A stretch of 64,000 nt of DNA from Vesta saturnalis (Eukaryota; Arthropoda; Insecta; Coleoptera; Lampyridae). This document shows positions 50,814 to 63,725 of the stretch, in pieces. Within the stretch, counting starts at the first letter, position 1, and each line of letters opens with the position of its first letter. A program made the position numbers and the translations under genes. Under the pieces are notes generated by a model, which saw nothing but the letters and a program-made list of their open reading frames with translations, did no database searches and was not told the DNA's origin. The DNA lies in the NCBI GenBank assembly GCA_036346205.1, contig JARFJB010002192.1, positions 473,501 to 537,500 of the forward strand, in the 5' to 3' direction.

Positions 50814-51842
50814 GTATGTTTTATGGCTCCTGCAATTTTTCCGTTTTCCAAGCCAAAAAAGTCACTACAGCCCCCAGTTTGTAAGGATATTTTGACGCAT
50901 CGTGCATATGAAGTATTTTTAGAACGTATGGAACGTATTTTGAATTTAAATGAAGTGAGTTTGCACAAAAAAAAATTCTTTTGTGTATGCAGAATGTAAA
51001 TTTGTGTAAATGATACGCCACTGGAGTTTACAATAGAACAGTTTGTATCATATGGAAGAATATTTTAATGCTGTAGAAAGATTTTCGGTTGACAGTATTA
51101 AATTTGGTTGAAAAATAATGTTTTTGGACAATTTCTACTGGCACGGCATTGGTAAAGACTACCAGTTTGACACTGGTCTTTTGCTGCTGTGTACAAAGAA
51201 TTCGGATTAAAGAAACGGTTGTAGATGTATGAGTGAGTAAGATTGTGATACATTAATATTGTATTAATGTGCAGTAAGGAACATGTATGTTTGTAGAAAT
51301 TTTGTAAAATGGTGCAATAATGAAAAATTGAATGCGTGTTCAAGAATGAAGTTGTTAGAATGTGATAAGGTTGGTTATATTGTGCGCAAAGAGGATTCGC
51401 CCACATACGAATTTTGATGTTAGCGCGAATATGGCGGACAGAAGGTATATAAGAAAGAATTTAATAAGAGGTTGACAGTGAGAGAATAGTTCGGTTAGCG
51501 CTTAAGTAAGGGCGGTCGCGCGTGCGTTTTTGAAATGACCTTAGAATGGTTCGTGTAGATTTTATTCAGCAGTATAAGCGAATGCAATAACCCATAAGGG
51601 GATAAATCATGTATAGACATTCGTAAATAAATACTTTAAGTGTGAATTGAAAGGAGATAATAGTGATTTCCTTTCAAGAAATTTGAAAAGTGCTAAAGCA
51701 AATTTAATAATAAAACAGCAAAATATTAGGTTAAGTGTTCAGGAAGCGCGAGATCTAATAATAAAAAGAAAGCCTTTTAAGTAAAATAATTACAAATTTG
51801 TTAATTTATTTAGGAGTAGTGGTCTCAGTGGCATTAATTGTA

Positions 51843-51888
51843 GATCTAATATTGTTATCGATTGTGAAATCGATAACAATGTTAGATC
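51843..51888. repeat. 21-bp near-perfect hairpin
   Basis: GATCTAATATTGTTATCGATT is followed by a GTGA loop and its inverse complement with one mismatch. No terminator or known regulatory role is implied. Confidence 0.8.
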
Positions 51889-52354
51889 GATTGTACAAAA
51901 CAAATAAGAATTCTATTATACAAGTGGAAGTAAATATTCTTCTAATACATCGGATTTCCCAGGTGCATATGTGCATTGCGCGCGAGTGAAGGACGGGCAA
52001 CTGCGCTTGCGAGTGTACAGCCTAATGAGTTTGCGATTACGGCTATATTCTGTGGTTTGTGCTCGTGTAGGTGCACATTTAAAGGTTACTGCATGCAGAC
52101 CACATGGACTTCACAATATCACAGATAGAGGACTAACTAACGTAAATTGTAAGAAATAGATTTAGGTTTGTTTAACAGATACAAGTACGATTGTCTTTTA
52201 AGTTCATTCTTGCTTGTTGAATTAATAATTCTTTTTTCGTCATAAGAAAAAGGGTAATCGAACTTTATCTATTTTGATTTCTATATAAGATTTTGGGAGA
52301 ATTTTTAATCTATACGAATTGATTTTTGTTTGTACATTTTACAATTGCAAATTG

Positions 52355-52357
<3 letters not shown>

Positions 52358-52409
<52 letters not shown>

Positions 52410-52420
52410 GTGTGTGTGTG

Positions 52421-52473
<53 letters not shown>
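52358..52473. repeat. (TA)n-(GT)n-(TA)n compound microsatellite
   Basis: About 23 TA units, then GTGTGTGTGTGTT, then about 24 TA units. Open frames through it (52319-52521) are periodic Y-I strings. Confidence 0.95.
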
Positions 52474-52475
<2 letters not shown>

Positions 52476-53298
52476 ATCCTTTAATTTACTTTTTGTTGTT
52501 TATTTGTATCAGCTGATATAATATTTTACTATTAAACTGTGTAAATTCACCTAACGGGTTACATCTATTGATACTTGACGTGACCTTTGAGTTTAATGAT
52601 CAATTTGAAATTGCATAATGAGCTAGATCGATTACAAAATTTTAATTGAAATATTTTGAACTATTTGAAAGTCAGTAAAATACAGAACACGAATAACGAT
52701 TTTTAAAGAGAAAATATTCATAAAAATATATAGAGGTTATTTATGATGAAAGCACTGACCGTTATATTTTAAATTTTTGGAAACTAACCACTGTTTTGTT
52801 GATTTAAAAATTATTTTTATTTTGATTCTTTTCTAAATTGGGTAGTGCTTATTTAATTCAGAGTTTACAGTTAAAAATATACATTTATATGTATACGACG
52901 GATACTTATAACGCATTCAAATTAACGTTTTATGACTTGGAATTTTCGTATGTACGGGGTGTGTTCAATAAGTTTACGACGACCCGTGTATTTCAAAATT
53001 TTCTTGAGCTTTTGGATAAATTTCTATTCAAGTGTGATTCAACTGGAGTTGTGTATGATTGTACTGAGTAGGCTACAATCCTGCCTTCCACAGTCGGATA
53101 GGATTAATTTAATATCCCGCCTAAGACTATTTCTTTTAGATCAATTTAAGATTGTGATGACGCTTAGAGAACTTACATGAAAGCATCTAGATATTCAATG
53201 TAGATACTAATATACCTTTTTTTAAACTACTTATACCCACAGTGATATTAAGTCACTGTACTTATATCACAAGCGGATCTTATTAGGTAATTAAATTT

Positions 53299-54960
53299 TA
53301 GGCAAATCCAAAAAAACCTCAAGATCATACGCGAGCAGAATTTGAGATAAAGCAGGAGATAAACATTTCTGAAGATTCAAGAGCACAGCCATCTAGTTCC
53401 ACTACAGATTTCGTTCACAGTCAATCCTTCACTTCACAGTCTATCTCAAGCGAAGAAATTATACTGGAAAATGTCTCTCCCATAACACTCGAAGGTTTAC
53501 AAAATGAAGCAGAAATTGCAGTTCAACTTAAGAAATATGAACTAATGTTTCTCAAAGAATAGGCAAAAACTAGAAAACATAAAATACTTTTATGGAATGC
53601 TAAAAATAAAATAAAAGATATTGAGAAGAATCTGCAATTTTATCGCAAACCATAACTTCATCAAAATTTGCTTAATCAATTATTTAATAATGATGTCGAG
53701 AAAAAGGCACAATAAAAAACCAACCAAGTTCATAAAATGGTCACAATAAACCTTAGCAAAATCTTTAAAATTTAAATTTAGTTGTCGCAACAGTGGGTAT
53801 CAAGAATTATTGAAGCAAGGATTCCCATTGTCATCCATAGAGACACTTCAAAGAAGACTGGAATATTTAAAATTCGATTAGGGAATTCTTGAGAAAGGGT
53901 TTCAATTTTTAAAAATAAAAGCAAACTTCTGATCCACATGAAAGGGACTGCGTTTTCGTTTTAGATTAAATGGCAATCACTTCGGGGTCAACTTTTGACA
54001 CATCTTTAAATAAGTAAGCAACTCATGCACTCGTTTTCATGCTAGGTGGGATTTCAACTCGATGGTGGTGGCCTATTATTTTACTTGTACTTCAGTAAAT
54101 GGTGCTGCATTTAATGAAATTATTGGAGAAATATTTCACAAACTGGAAGTATTAAATTTTAACATCATATGCATAACATCAGATATGGGAGCATGTTATC
54201 AGGCTCTATGGAGAAATTGGGGTATTTCGGCAGGCAGGTATTCTCCTATCAAAAGTAAAATTCTCTAACCCCCTCGTAAAGTTACATTTGTGAATGCCTT
54301 TGCTGATGTACCACATTTGTTTAAGAATCTTTAATCAATGCTTATAAATAATAAAATTATTACATTACCAACACATACTGAAGAGAAATATAATTTACCC
54401 ACTGAAGCAGTATTAGCAGCTCACATTAATGAAGTATTAGTTAATATCAAGGAATTCACACTTTTAAGTTGACACCAAAAATGTCACAGGAGGATTTACC
54501 TACTCATTATCCAAAAATGAAGATGTCAACATCCACAAATCTTGTAAACAACTCTGTAAGTAGTGCGTTAAAATTACTTGCCGAAGAGCTAAGGAAACAT
54601 GAATATTTGATAACTCTTTTCTTTTTGGTCCAAATCGAAAAATAGTTCTTCTTAATGACTTCCAGACACCCACCATGTGCTATCAGCAAGTTAAACATAA
54701 CAGTGTATGATGAGGCCCATTCAGTTTTTAAAAAATTTTATGAAATTAATGTTAACTATTGAGGTTGCTTATAAAAAGGTTTTGAAACCTTCACAAACAG
54801 GGGTATTAATTTCAATCCACTCAATGGTAGAGGTGCAAAGTTACTTATTAAATGAAAAAGGATACAAACTTATTTTAACTAGTAGATTATCATAGGACTG
54901 CCTAGAAAATTTATTATCTGTCCTTAGAAGTAAGCAGTTGTTCAAGTTCAAGTTCAGGTA
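53299..54960 (+). pseudogene. P-element/THAP9-type transposase, body
   Basis: It starts after the acceptor with a Glu/Ser-rich linker and a coiled-coil-like stretch (LQNEAEIAVQLKKYELMFLKE). It continues through shifting frames with KFSCRNSGYQELLKQGFPLS, ETLQRRLEYLKF, then a degraded D*MAI motif at the first catalytic Asp near 53.97 kb. VVAYYFTCTSVNGAAFNEII follows, then ICITSDMGACYQALWRNWGI with the second Asp, then FADVPHLFKNL. Later blocks are LPTHTEEKYNLPTEAVLAAH, TPKMSQEDLPTHYPKMKMST and finally a TSRLS.DCLENLLSVLRS-like end near 54.95 kb. This order is the RNase-H fold with the inserted domain of THAP9/P transposases. Numerous stops and shifts show it is inactive. Confidence 0.85.
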
Positions 54961-55154
54961 AAAAACAATTTAAAAAAACAATGAAGAACAAACTACACGA
55001 ACGTATGTTGCAGGAACATCCCAACTTCTGTCAACTCCCGTATGAATAAGTAAACCACAGAATGCAAGAAATACATCAACAGTTACATCTACCCACGGTT
55101 TTCCTTTTGATCCGTAAACACGTCTTCCCTATAAATTAGTACAGTTCAAAATTT
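54961..55154. other. Non-coding, nothing recognised
   Basis: Short stretch after the P-type fossil, with no terminal inverted repeat that I can identify. Confidence 0.4.
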
Positions 55155-55365
55155 CTTGTACATACATATAGACAGAATTTACATTGATTGGGGTTTGTAT
55201 CTCGATAGCGCAGTTGGTTAGCACGGTACTCTAGTAAAGTACCTACGTATCGTAGGTTCAAATCCTACTCGAGGTAAACTTTTTATTTATGTATTTAATA
55301 AAATTAATAATAATTTTTAAATACATATTGACTTTTAAACTTATCGGTTCATAACAAAATAATAA
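55155..55365 (+). mobile_element. tRNA-containing repeat, second copy (left end lost)
   Basis: It shares with 8735-8995 (inverse orientation) the upstream ACATACATATAGACAGAATT block, the tRNA-like core, the TTTTTATTTATGTATTTAAT tail and the right terminal repeat AACTTATCGGTTCATAACAA. The left terminal repeat is not recognisable. Divergence from the other copy is about 10-15% by eye. Confidence 0.65.
55198..55276 (+). tRNA. tRNA-like sequence (repeat-borne)
   Basis: The acceptor arms TATCTCG and CGAGGTA pair over 7 bp (one G-T). The D-arm is GCGCAGTTGGTTAGCAC, the anticodon stem GTACT/AGTAC with loop CTAGTAA (anticodon AGT, nominally Thr), and the T-arm GTAGG-TTCAAAT-CCTAC. The region between anticodon and T stems is 9 nt instead of 5, and the same unit recurs at 8.8 kb with another anticodon. 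I therefore treat it as part of a mobile repeat. RNA polymerase III boxes A and B are preserved and could be active. Confidence 0.6.
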
Positions 55366-55547
55366 TTTAATAAAATGTTTGGTTTTGCATTTACATTTTG
55401 CTATAGCTTTTTAACTAATAAAGATATCGAACTGCGCTTTTGACCAACATTTTACAGGTATTTTCTGACTGTGGTAAAATAATGGTATAGTTTAAAAATT
55501 TCGATAAAAATAGAATACAACTACTATGAATATAAAAGCCTCTAGCG

Positions 55548-55920
55548 TGTGTGTGTGTGCGTGTGGTGTGTGTCTGTGTGTCTGTGTTCTGTGTGTCTGT
55601 GTGTCGTGTATCTGTGTCTGTGTGTCTGTATCAGTGTGTGTGTGGTGTGTGGGTGGGTGGTGTGGGTGGTGTGTGGTGGTGTGTGTTGGTGGTGTGGTGG
55701 TGCGTGTGGTGAGTGTAGTGTGAGTGTGAGTGTGATGTGTGGTGTGGTGTGTGGTGGGTGTGGTGTGGGTGTGCGTGGTGGTGTGGTGTACAGGTGAGTG
55801 ATGAGTGTGAGTGTGAGTTAAGTAGTGTAAGGTGTGTGATTGTAAGTGTGTAGATTTGTGTGAGTGTGTGTGTGTGTGATGTAAAGTTTGTAGTGAATGA
55901 AGTGTGTGTAAGTGATAATG
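55548..55920. repeat. GT / GTGG array
   Basis: Units shift from GTGTCT to GTGGTGTG and then GTGAGTGT across 370 bp. The spurious frames 55526-55797 (+) and 55492-55947 (-) come from it. Confidence 0.95.
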
Positions 55921-56030
55921 TGATGTGAAATGTGTAAGCTGTATCATGATATTTATGATGAAGTGTTGGAATTTTGTAAGTGTGTTGTCATTATCTTACC
56001 TGCAGAATTTACGTTGCTTGACAGTTATTG

Positions 56031-56420
56031 TTTGTTTTTATGATATCCATATTCGTAATAACATTAATATAAAGGTAAATTATATTAAAATGTTAGATCA
56101 TCATTTTTTAGGTTGGAAAGTGTAGTTGTTCCACCGCATATTTCGTACAGATATTAGTTTTATAATGTGAGTTTTTAATGAATTAATCGATAATAAGATT
56201 TTGCTAAAAATGATAAAAATTAATTAAATTGAAAATGTTTTAAGTCGTATCATCGATATTTTATAGAAGTGTTGAAGTTTTTTAAAATTAGATTTAGTTT
56301 CCATTAATCTCTAATTTGCATGAAGTTTTAAACGTCATGCTTGACAAGATTATTGATTTTGTTTTTAATGATGTTCTATTTTCTATGAACTTAACACCCT
56401 AAAAGTTATTAATTTCCACA
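56031..56420 (+). repeat. Dispersed repeat R2, copy 3
   Basis: TTTAGGTTGGAAAGTGTAGT near 56108 aligns with 28300-28325. ATCATCGATATTTTATAGAAG to GATTATTGATTTTG (56252-56362) aligns with 16325-16445. It lies about 110 bp after a GT array. Confidence 0.6.
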
Positions 56421-57742
56421 CCAAATTCTTTTAAAATTCATTTGACATGAATGTATTAATATGTTCATTTCTGACTAGAATTGTTGTTAAAAGTCTTCGT
56501 TGCTATACACAACGCACAGATATATTCACTACTCAAGAGTAACATTGTTTGAAGCAAATAATGTGATAGACATATTTTTTCAAAGTTAAAGCTATTATTT
56601 GATACTTTTGTTGCACCCTGTATTTATTAAAACGTGTAGACAATTTGGGTGTGAAGTTGTTAGTATTATTGAATGTGGCTGCTTTTTTTCTGTCGCTAAA
56701 CTTTGAATTGAAGTTTTCGTTGCTTATTTATTTTCTGTTCAGCTACGTCCTATTGCATATGTTCGTGTTCTTGAGATTGGTGATCCCTTTCAGTGACGTT
56801 ACCCTTCTTTGGGCCCTAAAATTATTTGAAAAATGCAAGCAATATATTTTATTTTGGGCTAACCACCAAATTGTGATGTCATGTTATTCACAAGAGCTCC
56901 TTACTCGTCAGGTGCAAGTGACAGAGATTAGCACCAAATTATTTTCCATAACGTTATACGTAATTAACACTAAATTATGATATATCAATTATACGGACAT
57001 CATGCTTGGTTATTACCATAACATTTTGGCCAAAATATTGCATAAAAAATACGAAGAATTAATTTGCATTTAAGGTAACAAATTGGCACTAAACTGTGAC
57101 AGATTGTTTCTATTGACTAAGTACTGGTACTTTGACCATACTTAAGCTTTATGTTAAGAGGTCGCAGCCCTCAATTTGTTATTATTGCTGGGCACACAAT
57201 TTTTTTGGAAGTAGCTAATGTACGGGTTTTAAACAATTATGCTGCACTGAATATGGTAACGTGAGCTTTCTAGATCTTTATCTACTCGAGGGTTCGTATA
57301 CTGAGGTAGTATAAGGGCTTATATGTCACCCTAACATAAAATTTCAACAAAAAACATATTACTTCTAACGCTTTGAAAGATACCGTAAAGCAAGTACGCA
57401 GTAAATAGGTCGTTGACCGAACAACTGAACTATTTTCACGCCAATGATTGTTTTGCGAGTATTAGCAAATTATTTTTGAAGTTTTAATAGGAATCAACGT
57501 ACCGACTGCAGTCATTCAGTGTTCGGATTTGCCATGAAAGGTAAGATAGTTTATTTATTTGTTGTGGCGTAGCTGTGTATTTTTTGAGTTATGACCCGAT
57601 GTTGATGTCTATTAGATTATAGGACTATACATTTTTGATCGCGTTTAGTTTGTTGTGACGTATTTCTCGTTTAAAGTTGAAAGCTTCCTTGAAGTTTAGG
57701 TGAACTTTGCGTAAAATTTTTGGAGTAGAATTTTCATGTGGA
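56421..57742. other. Non-coding, nothing recognised
   Basis: The 111-codon frame at 56645-56980 has hydrophobic stretches but no family resemblance. TTGCACCCTGTATTTA at about 56611 resembles a mariner/Tc1 terminus without a partner. Confidence 0.45.
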
Positions 57743-58597
57743 CACACAAGCACACAAACACAAAACACACAAACACACAAACACAAATAACCAAACAATC
57801 AAACACACAAACACATAAACACACAAACACACAAACACACAAACACACAAACAGATAAACAAACAGACACACAAACACCTAACATACAGACACAAATACA
57901 CAAACACACAAACACACAAACACACAAACACGCAAACACACAAACACACAAACATACAAACACACAAACACAAACACACAAACACACAAACACACAAACA
58001 CACAAACACACAAACACACAAACACACAAACACACAAACACACAAACACGCTCACACGCTCACACGCTCTCATGCTCACACGCCCACACGCGCACACGCG
58101 CGCACGCGCACACGCACACACGCACACGCACACGCACACGCACACGCACACGCATACGCACACACACGTACACGCAGACGCAGACGCACACGCACTCGCA
58201 CACGCGTACGCCCAGGCCCTCGCGCGCACGCACACGTACGCGCGCACACGCGCACACACGCACGCGCACGCGCATGCGGACGGGCACACGCACACGTGCA
58301 CGCACACGCACATGCACACGCACACGCACACGCACACGCACAAGCACACGCACACGCACACGCACACGCGCACTCCACGCGCACGCGCGCGCACACGCGC
58401 ACATGCGCACACACGCACGCGCACGCGCATGCGCACGGGCACATGCACACGCGCACGCACACAAACACGCACACGCACATGCACACGCACACGCACACGC
58501 ATACGCACACATACACGCACACGCACATGTACTCGCACACGCACACGCACATGCACTCGCACACGGACACGCACACGCGCACACACGCATGCGCACG

Positions 58598-58628
<31 letters not shown>

Positions 58629-59329
58629 GCACATGCACACGCACACGCACTCGCGCACTCACGCACACACGCACTCACGTACTCACGCACTCACGGACTC
58701 AGGCACTTATGCACTCACGGACTCACGGACTCAAGCACTCACGCACTCACGCACTCCCGCGCTCACGAACTCACGCACTCACGCACTCACGCACTCACAC
58801 ACTTACGCACTCACGCACTCACGCACTCACGAACTCACGCACGCACGCACTCACGCACTCACGGACTCACGCACTCACGCACTCCCGTACTCACGGACTT
58901 ATGCACTCACGCACACACGCACACCCGCACTCACGCACTCACGCACTCACGCACTCACGCGTACTCACGCACTTACGCACTCACGCACTCATGTACTCAC
59001 ACTCACACACTCTCACACTCTCACACTCACACACTCACACACACACACACATTCAAACACTCACACACTCACACACTCACACACTCATACACTCACACAC
59101 TCACACACTCACACACTCACACACTCGCACACTCGCACACTCGCGCACTCGCACACACACACTCACACACTCACACACATACACACACACACTCACACAC
59201 TCACACACTTATACACTCACACACACACACTCACGCACTCACACACTCATACACTCACACTCTCACACACTCGCATACTCACACACTCACACTCACACTC
59301 ACACACTCACACTTACACTCACACTCACA

Positions 59330-59382
<53 letters not shown>

Positions 59383-59390
59383 ACACACTG
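57743..59390. repeat. 1.65-kb C/A-rich array in four unit blocks
   Basis: 57743-58056 is dominated by the octamer CACACAAA. 58057-58670 is CGCACA/CACGCG-type hexamer sequence with pure alternating purine-pyrimidine runs. 58670-59000 is the octamer CTCACGCA. 59000-59390 is CTCACACA passing into (CA)n. Long frames of up to 478 codons in all three + phases are periodic artefacts. Confidence 0.96.
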
Positions 59391-59714
59391 TAACGTGCCA
59401 ATTCTTGTCTGGCGTTACCTTAATTTAAATTTCGAAATTTGCATTATTATCGATAAGTATATTTACATTACCTTAGTATTTTTAAGCATGTCTTTTTTCG
59501 TTCAATAGTTAAATTTTTATATCGCAATATTTTCTCTTCAGTCTACATAATTACGGATGTCCCTGTGTATATTTTAGACATTCAATTTTAGTTCTATGCG
59601 CAGCTTGAGTTGAGCATGCTTGTACATTTCCATATATAATGCCGTGAAGTTCAGACGTTATCTTTTATATGTTTTGCTTCCCTTTTATAGGGTATGTAAA
59701 GACGTCTAATTACA
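59391..59714. other. Non-coding, nothing recognised
   Basis: Short AT-rich stretch between the array and repeat R3. Confidence 0.45.
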
Positions 59715-60392
59715 TTTTCTATATATTATATTTTATAGGGAAGCAGAAGAAGGAACAAGGAAACCGTTTATCTTAAGAAAAAGCTTTTATTTTGGTAAAT
59801 TTACGTATCATTGAGTAGCGTGGGTATGACCTCACGTACTTAACCTTGTTAAAATGGCAGGTTAATGCAGTCATCTTTATGAACATAAATGGAGATACCT
59901 TTGTTTGCATCAATCACATATGCTGTTATACATATTCTGCGTTCGTCGTTCGAATCTGCGTTCGTTATATCTTTCAATTATTGTAGTGTCAACATTTGGT
60001 GCCAATAATCGAATGTTACCGTATGCTACCCTTCGTCTAATTTTTATGTTGAAAACAGATTAAACTTATAGTGCTTACCTATACGTCTCTGTTTCGTTTA
60101 TTTTTACATTAATTACAAATGGAAATTACCTTTACACTATCGTATATTTGTCTTGGAATTGGAAATGAAAGTTCTCAAGCTACAATTCGTTTAAGACGAG
60201 ATTAAAATATTTATTTTGTACAAGTAAGTACTTATCCTTTTAGTGCAGTTTAACTAAATAACAAATCAGTTTGTGTTATTTTGATAACGGTTAAAAAAAG
60301 GAACAGTCCTGCTCCTGAAGTAAAAACATTTGAGTTCATAACCTATCACAACTGTAATTTGTTGACATAGGTCAATACACATTACATTACTG
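59715..60392 (-). repeat. Dispersed repeat R3, copy 2
   Basis: Inverse complement of 30222-30895. Here the boundary ACCTATGTC is not preceded by mariner sequence, so the mariner fragment at 29.8 kb is not part of R3. Confidence 0.8.
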
Positions 60393-60834
60393 AATACATG
60401 TTGAATAGATTGCATTTTGGATTTTAAGTAAACATAGATAGTAAGCTTATCTACAGTGTTTAATTTAGTAATTTTAAGATTGTAAGGCCGTACAAGAAGT
60501 ATCGTTTTAGTTATTTTATTCTGATATTAATCAGCCATTTTGATTTATTAAATATACATATAAATACAGTTGTTTAGTGCTTACTCAGATTACCGACTAT
60601 GTTCTGAGATACAACCTTTCTCAATTTTTGTTGTATTTTATTTATTAAACCTAGAAATTAAGTGGTGCCCAATTAAAACAAATGATAATACTGATTATAT
60701 CTATGAAAATATCTCTGCTTTCCTCACACCTGATGAACGAGTTCTCAATTTCAGTAAGTTTTATGTTTGTACCTCACTGAGCTAGACCGTGGTGCAAATT
60801 ACCCTTGTAACGACCTTTTCTTTAATTTCTTATA

Positions 60835-60837
<3 letters not shown>
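60393..60837. other. Non-coding, nothing recognised
   Basis: The frame at 60570-60785 has no recognised homology. Confidence 0.45.
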
Positions 60838-60917
<80 letters not shown>

Positions 60918-61463
60918 ACACATACACACACTCACACTCACACACACATGCACTCACGCACTCACACACTCACGCACTCACCCGCTCACGCACTCACACA
61001 CTCACACTCAAACACTCACACACTCGCACACTCACACACTCTCACTCTCACACACTCACACACTCACACTCACACACTCACACACACACACACACACACC
61101 ACACACTCACACACACACACACACTACACACACACACACTCACAAACTCACACACTCACACAGTCACACACTCACACACTCACACACTCACACACTCACA
61201 CACTCACACACTCACACACTCACACACTCACACACTCACACCACACTCACACCACTCACACACTCACACACTCACACACTCACACACTCACACACTCACA
61301 CACTCACACACTCACACACTCACACACTCACACTCACACACTCACACACTCACACACTCACACACATCACACCACACACACACACACACACTCACGCACT
61401 CACACCACACACTCACACAACACTCACACACTCACACACTAACACACTCACACACTCACACCA

Positions 61464-61506
<43 letters not shown>

Positions 61507-61692
61507 CAACACTCACACACTCACACACTCACACACTCACTCACTCACACACTCACACACTCACAAACTCACACACTCACACGCACACGCACACGCACAC
61601 GCACACGCACCCGCACACGCACACGCACACGTACACGCACACGCACACGCACCCGCACACGAACACGCACACGCACACGCATACACACACAC

Positions 61693-61765
61693 ACCCTCGC
61701 AGTGTTACCACCCTCACATTCACATTCACACTCACACACTCATTCATATTCACACTCACACAGAG
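61693..61765. repeat. Array island, copy 1
   Basis: CTCGCAGTGTTACCACC followed by TCACATTCACATTCACACTC and ending ACAGAGATACACACACA. It is preceded by a CGCACA block. It is one of two marks of a larger duplicated unit. Confidence 0.8.
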
Positions 61766-62164
61766 ATACACACACACACACTCGCACACTCACACACTCG
61801 CACACCCACACACTCGCACACTCGCACACTCCCACACTCACACACTTACACACTCACACTCACACACTCACACATCCACACACTCACACACTCACACACT
61901 CACACACTCACACACTCACACACTCACACACACACACACACTCACACACTCACACACCTCACACACTCACACACTCACACACACTCACACACTCACACAC
62001 TCACACACTCACACACTCACACACTCACACACTCACACACTCACACTCACATACTCACACACTCACACGCACTCACACGCAATCACACACACTCACACAC
62101 ACTCACACACACACATCACACACTCACACACCCACACACTCACATACTCACACACTCACACACT

Positions 62165-62246
<82 letters not shown>

Positions 62247-63660
62247 ACTCACACACTCACACAATCACACACACTACCAACACACACACACACACACACA
62301 CACAACACACACACACCACACACATCACACAACTCACACACTCACACACCACACACACACACACACCACACACTCACACATCACACACCACACACACACC
62401 ACACACACCACACATCACACACTACACACACTCCACTACACACCACACTCACACACTCACACACTCCCACACACACACACACACACACACACCACACAAC
62501 ACTCACACCACAACACACTCACACTCCACATCACCACCACACACTCACACACCACACACACACACACTCACACACTCACACACCACACACTCACACACCC
62601 ACACACCACACACTCACACACTCACACATCACACCACCACACACACTCACACTCACACACTCACACACTCACACACTCACACTACACACTCACACACTCA
62701 CACACCCACACTCACACACTCACACACCCACACAACTCACACACTCACACACCACACCACCACACTCACACACACCACACACACTCACACACACACACAC
62801 CACACACCACACACCCACACACTCACACACCTCACACACCACACACTCACACACTCACACACTCACACCACCACACACCACACACTCACACACTCACACA
62901 CTCACACCCACACACCACACACTCACACACTCACACACTACACACTCACACACCTCACACACCACACACCACACACACTCACACACTCACACACACACAC
63001 ACTCACACACCACACCACACACCACACATCACACACTCACACACTCACACACCACACTCACACACACACCACACACTCACACACTCACACACTCACACCA
63101 CACACCCACACACTCACACACTCACACACTCACACTCACACACTCACACCCACATCACACACTCTACACACTCACTACACTCACACACTCACACACATCA
63201 CACACTCACACACTCACATACACTCACACCCACACTCACACACACACACATACTCACACACACATCACACTCACACTCACACACATCACACACTCACACA
63301 CTCGCACACTCACACACTCCACACTCACACACTCACACACTCACACTCACACACTCACACTCACACACTCACACACTCACACACACTCACACACTCACAC
63401 ACTCACACACTCACACACTCACACACTCACACACTCACACACTCACACACACACACTACACAAACTCACACACTCACACCACACACACACACAACACACA
63501 CGCACACGCACACGCACACGCACACACACACGCACACGCACCGCACCCGCACACGCACACGCACACGCACACGCACACGCCACGCACACGCACACGACAC
63601 ACAGCACACGCACACGCACACGCACACGCACACGCACACGCACACACACACACACACACA

Positions 63661-63725
63661 CCTCGCAGTGTTACCACCTCCACATTCACACTCACACTCA
63701 TACTCCCACAGAGATACACACATAC
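63661..63725. repeat. Array island, copy 2
   Basis: CTCGCAGTGTTACCACC is followed by TCCACATTCACACTCACACT and CCCACAGAGATACACACA, again right after a CGCACA block. It lies about 1.97 kb from copy 1. Confidence 0.8.

Larger units (their letters stand above)
50814..53298. other. Probable intron of the THAP9-type fossil, with repeats
   Basis: It runs from the GTATGT donor to an AAATTTTAG acceptor at 53290-53298. It holds a near-perfect hairpin (51843-51888) and a TA-GT-TA microsatellite (52358-52473). The small frames at 50645-51406 and 51971-52159 have no recognised homology. A composite of later insertions rather than one true intron is possible. Confidence 0.5.

Noticed and set aside
51971..52159. 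62-codon frame starting MHCARVKDGQ
   Set aside because: No family resemblance and it lies within the presumed intron of the THAP9-type fossil.
58072..59508. 478-codon open frame and other long frames in the CA/GT arrays
   Set aside because: Periodic H-T, C-V or R-V strings open in several phases and on both strands at once; they follow from repeat units without stop codons.
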